Assembly (NCBI GenBank): GCA_902803155.1
Contig: CADCOU010000095.1
Span: 1-6,613, forward strand
Origin: an uncultured Lachnospiraceae bacterium
Lineage (GTDB): Bacteria > Bacillota > Clostridia > Lachnospirales > Lachnospiraceae
Direction of reading: 5' to 3'
DNA: 6,613 nt
The notes beneath the pieces were generated by a model. It made no database searches. It had not been told where the DNA came from and saw only the letters and a program-made list of their open reading frames with translations. The position numbers and the translations under genes were made by a program. The first letter of the stretch is position 1; each line of letters opens with the position of its first letter. This document shows, piece by piece, positions 5,936 through 6,613 of the stretch.

Positions 5936-6613
5936 ATGTACAAGATTTTGGAAGCCAGAAACCTCGCCGGCCCCAACTATGAGATGATCGTGGAGGCTCC
6001 GCGTGTTGCCGCACGGGGTCTTCCCGGCCAGTTCATCATAGTGAAGCTGGATGAGCAGGCAGAACGTATCCCGCTGACCATTACAGACTACGACCGCGAG
6101 AAGGGAACGGTTGAGATCGTTTTCCAGCCGATCGGAGAGAGTACAAGCAAATACACAGAGCTGAAAGCCGGCGATTCGTTCATGGATTTCGTAGGACCTC
6201 TCGGAAGACCTTCTGATCTGTGCGAGTCGGAAGACCCGGAAGCGATCGAAGCACTGAAGCAGAAGAAGATCGTGTTTGTGGCCGGCGGCGTCGGCGCAGC
6301 TCCGAGCTATCAGCAGGCAAAGTGGCTCCACGAGCATGGCGTTGAGTGCGATGTCATCATCGGAGCGCGCAATAAGGAGCTGGTCCTGCTCGAGGACCGC
6401 ATGAAAGAAGTGGCAAATGTCTATGTAACGACCGATGACGGATCCTACGGACGGAGCGGCATGGTCACCAAATGCCTTGAGGATCTCATTGCGGAAGGTC
6501 ATGAATATGATCACTGCGTATGCATTGGCCCGATGATCATGATGAAGTTCCTCTGTCTGACGACGAAGAAGTACAACATCCATACCATCGTATCCATGAA
6601 CCCGATCATGGTG
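5936..6613 (+). CDS. nfnA: NfnA-like ferredoxin:NADP oxidoreductase subunit, 3' end missing
   Basis: The first 226 codons of a flavoprotein cut off by the window edge. The frame is open to base 6613, ending in NPIMV, just where family members continue into the cysteine-rich iron-sulfur segment (typically DGTGMCGGC). Seen: a FAD-binding barrel with RIPLTI (44-49) and FVGPLG (85-90), then a nucleotide-binding half with AGGVGAAPSY (116-125), IIGARNKELVLLED (141-154), TTDDGSYGRSGMVT (165-178) and IGPMIMMK (197-204). This pattern fits the sulfide/dihydroorotate-dehydrogenase-like group, and VSMNPIMV favours NfnA/SudB over PyrK. In NfnAB, the small subunit pairs with a glutamate-synthase-like NfnB to interconvert NADH plus reduced ferredoxin with NADPH by electron bifurcation in the cytoplasm; nfnB is expected just past the window. 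The stretch between GPLGRPS and KKIVFV looks about 9 residues longer than usual and is acidic. PyrK or SudB remain possible until the missing end is seen. Confidence 0.85.
   Translation, partial: MYKILEARNLAGPNYEMIVEAPRVAARGLPGQFIIVKLDEQAERIPLTITDYDREKGTVEIVFQPIGESTSKYTELKAGDSFMDFVGPLGRPSDLCESEDPEAIEALKQKKIVFVAGGVGAAPSYQQAKWLHEHGVECDVIIGARNKELVLLEDRMKEVANVYVTTDDGSYGRSGMVTKCLEDLIAEGHEYDHCVCIGPMIMMKFLCLTTKKYNIHTIVSMNPIMV
6098..6105 (+). other. Exact match to the SpoIIIE recognition octamer (SRS)
   Basis: GAGAAGGG, the SpoIIIE polarity sequence described in Bacillus subtilis, occurs once, on the + strand, spanning Arg-Glu-Lys-Gly codons of the nfnA-like gene. A single 8-mer is expected by chance about 0.2 times in this much double-stranded sequence, and the Glu-Lys codons favour it. 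Its use by this organism's FtsK is therefore unproven. Confidence 0.3.

Noticed and set aside
5855..6583. 242-codon open frame on the - strand opposite the nfnA-like gene
   Set aside because: The + strand frame here is clearly a conserved flavoprotein with a near-perfect Shine-Dalgarno; the reverse frame shows no motif.
1..6613. Mobile element, CRISPR array, tRNA/rRNA or defence system
   Set aside because: No terminal inverted repeats, transposase or integrase motifs, spaced repeats, cloverleaf or toxin-antitoxin-like small genes were seen; all coding space is explained by conserved genes and one unknown.

Overview
The window is a stretch of bacterial chromosome with roughly even base composition. 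It carries six genes, all on the + strand, with only short gaps between them (9 to 97 bp). The protein sequences point to an anaerobic Clostridia-type Firmicute, most likely Lachnospiraceae. The YebC begins with the GHSKFANIKHKK form, there is a CYITT/LR-RD family protein of the kind common in gut Clostridia, the FtsK/SpoIIIE has a long linker, and the last gene resembles the ferredoxin:NADP oxidoreductase subunit NfnA. This assignment rests on remembered family resemblance, not on a search.

Layout. Positions 1-185 hold the C-terminal end of a CorC/HlyC (CNNM-type) membrane transporter. Positions 259-990 encode YebC, a TACO1/PmpR-family protein. Nine bases later, with its ribosome binding site overlapping the yebC stop, comes a 263-residue protein of unknown function (1000-1791) with a degenerate CFI-box-like motif. 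A terminator-like hairpin (1799-1827) lies between it and uppP (1850-2725), the undecaprenyl-diphosphate phosphatase that recycles the cell-wall lipid carrier. After a 97-bp spacer comes ftsK/spoIIIE (2823-5846), a 1007-residue membrane-anchored DNA translocase. The clearest promoter in the window (TTGAAC-N17-TATAAT) overlaps the end of ftsK and sits in front of a partial nfnA-like gene (5936 to the window edge).

How the genes fit together. Most of the block is housekeeping: translation support (YebC), lipid carrier recycling (UppP), chromosome segregation at the septum (FtsK) and redox balancing (NfnA). The spacing suggests that yebC and the unknown gene are cotranscribed. uppP is reached by read-through or from a promoter I could not find. 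ftsK may have its own weak promoter, and nfnA starts a new transcription unit.

I do not see a mobile element, CRISPR array, RNA gene, toxin-antitoxin pair or obvious defence system. The points most worth a second look are the unknown CYITT-box gene coupled to yebC, the hairpin before uppP, the promoter and repeated leader before nfnA, and the long linker of FtsK. No previously undescribed system is evident.
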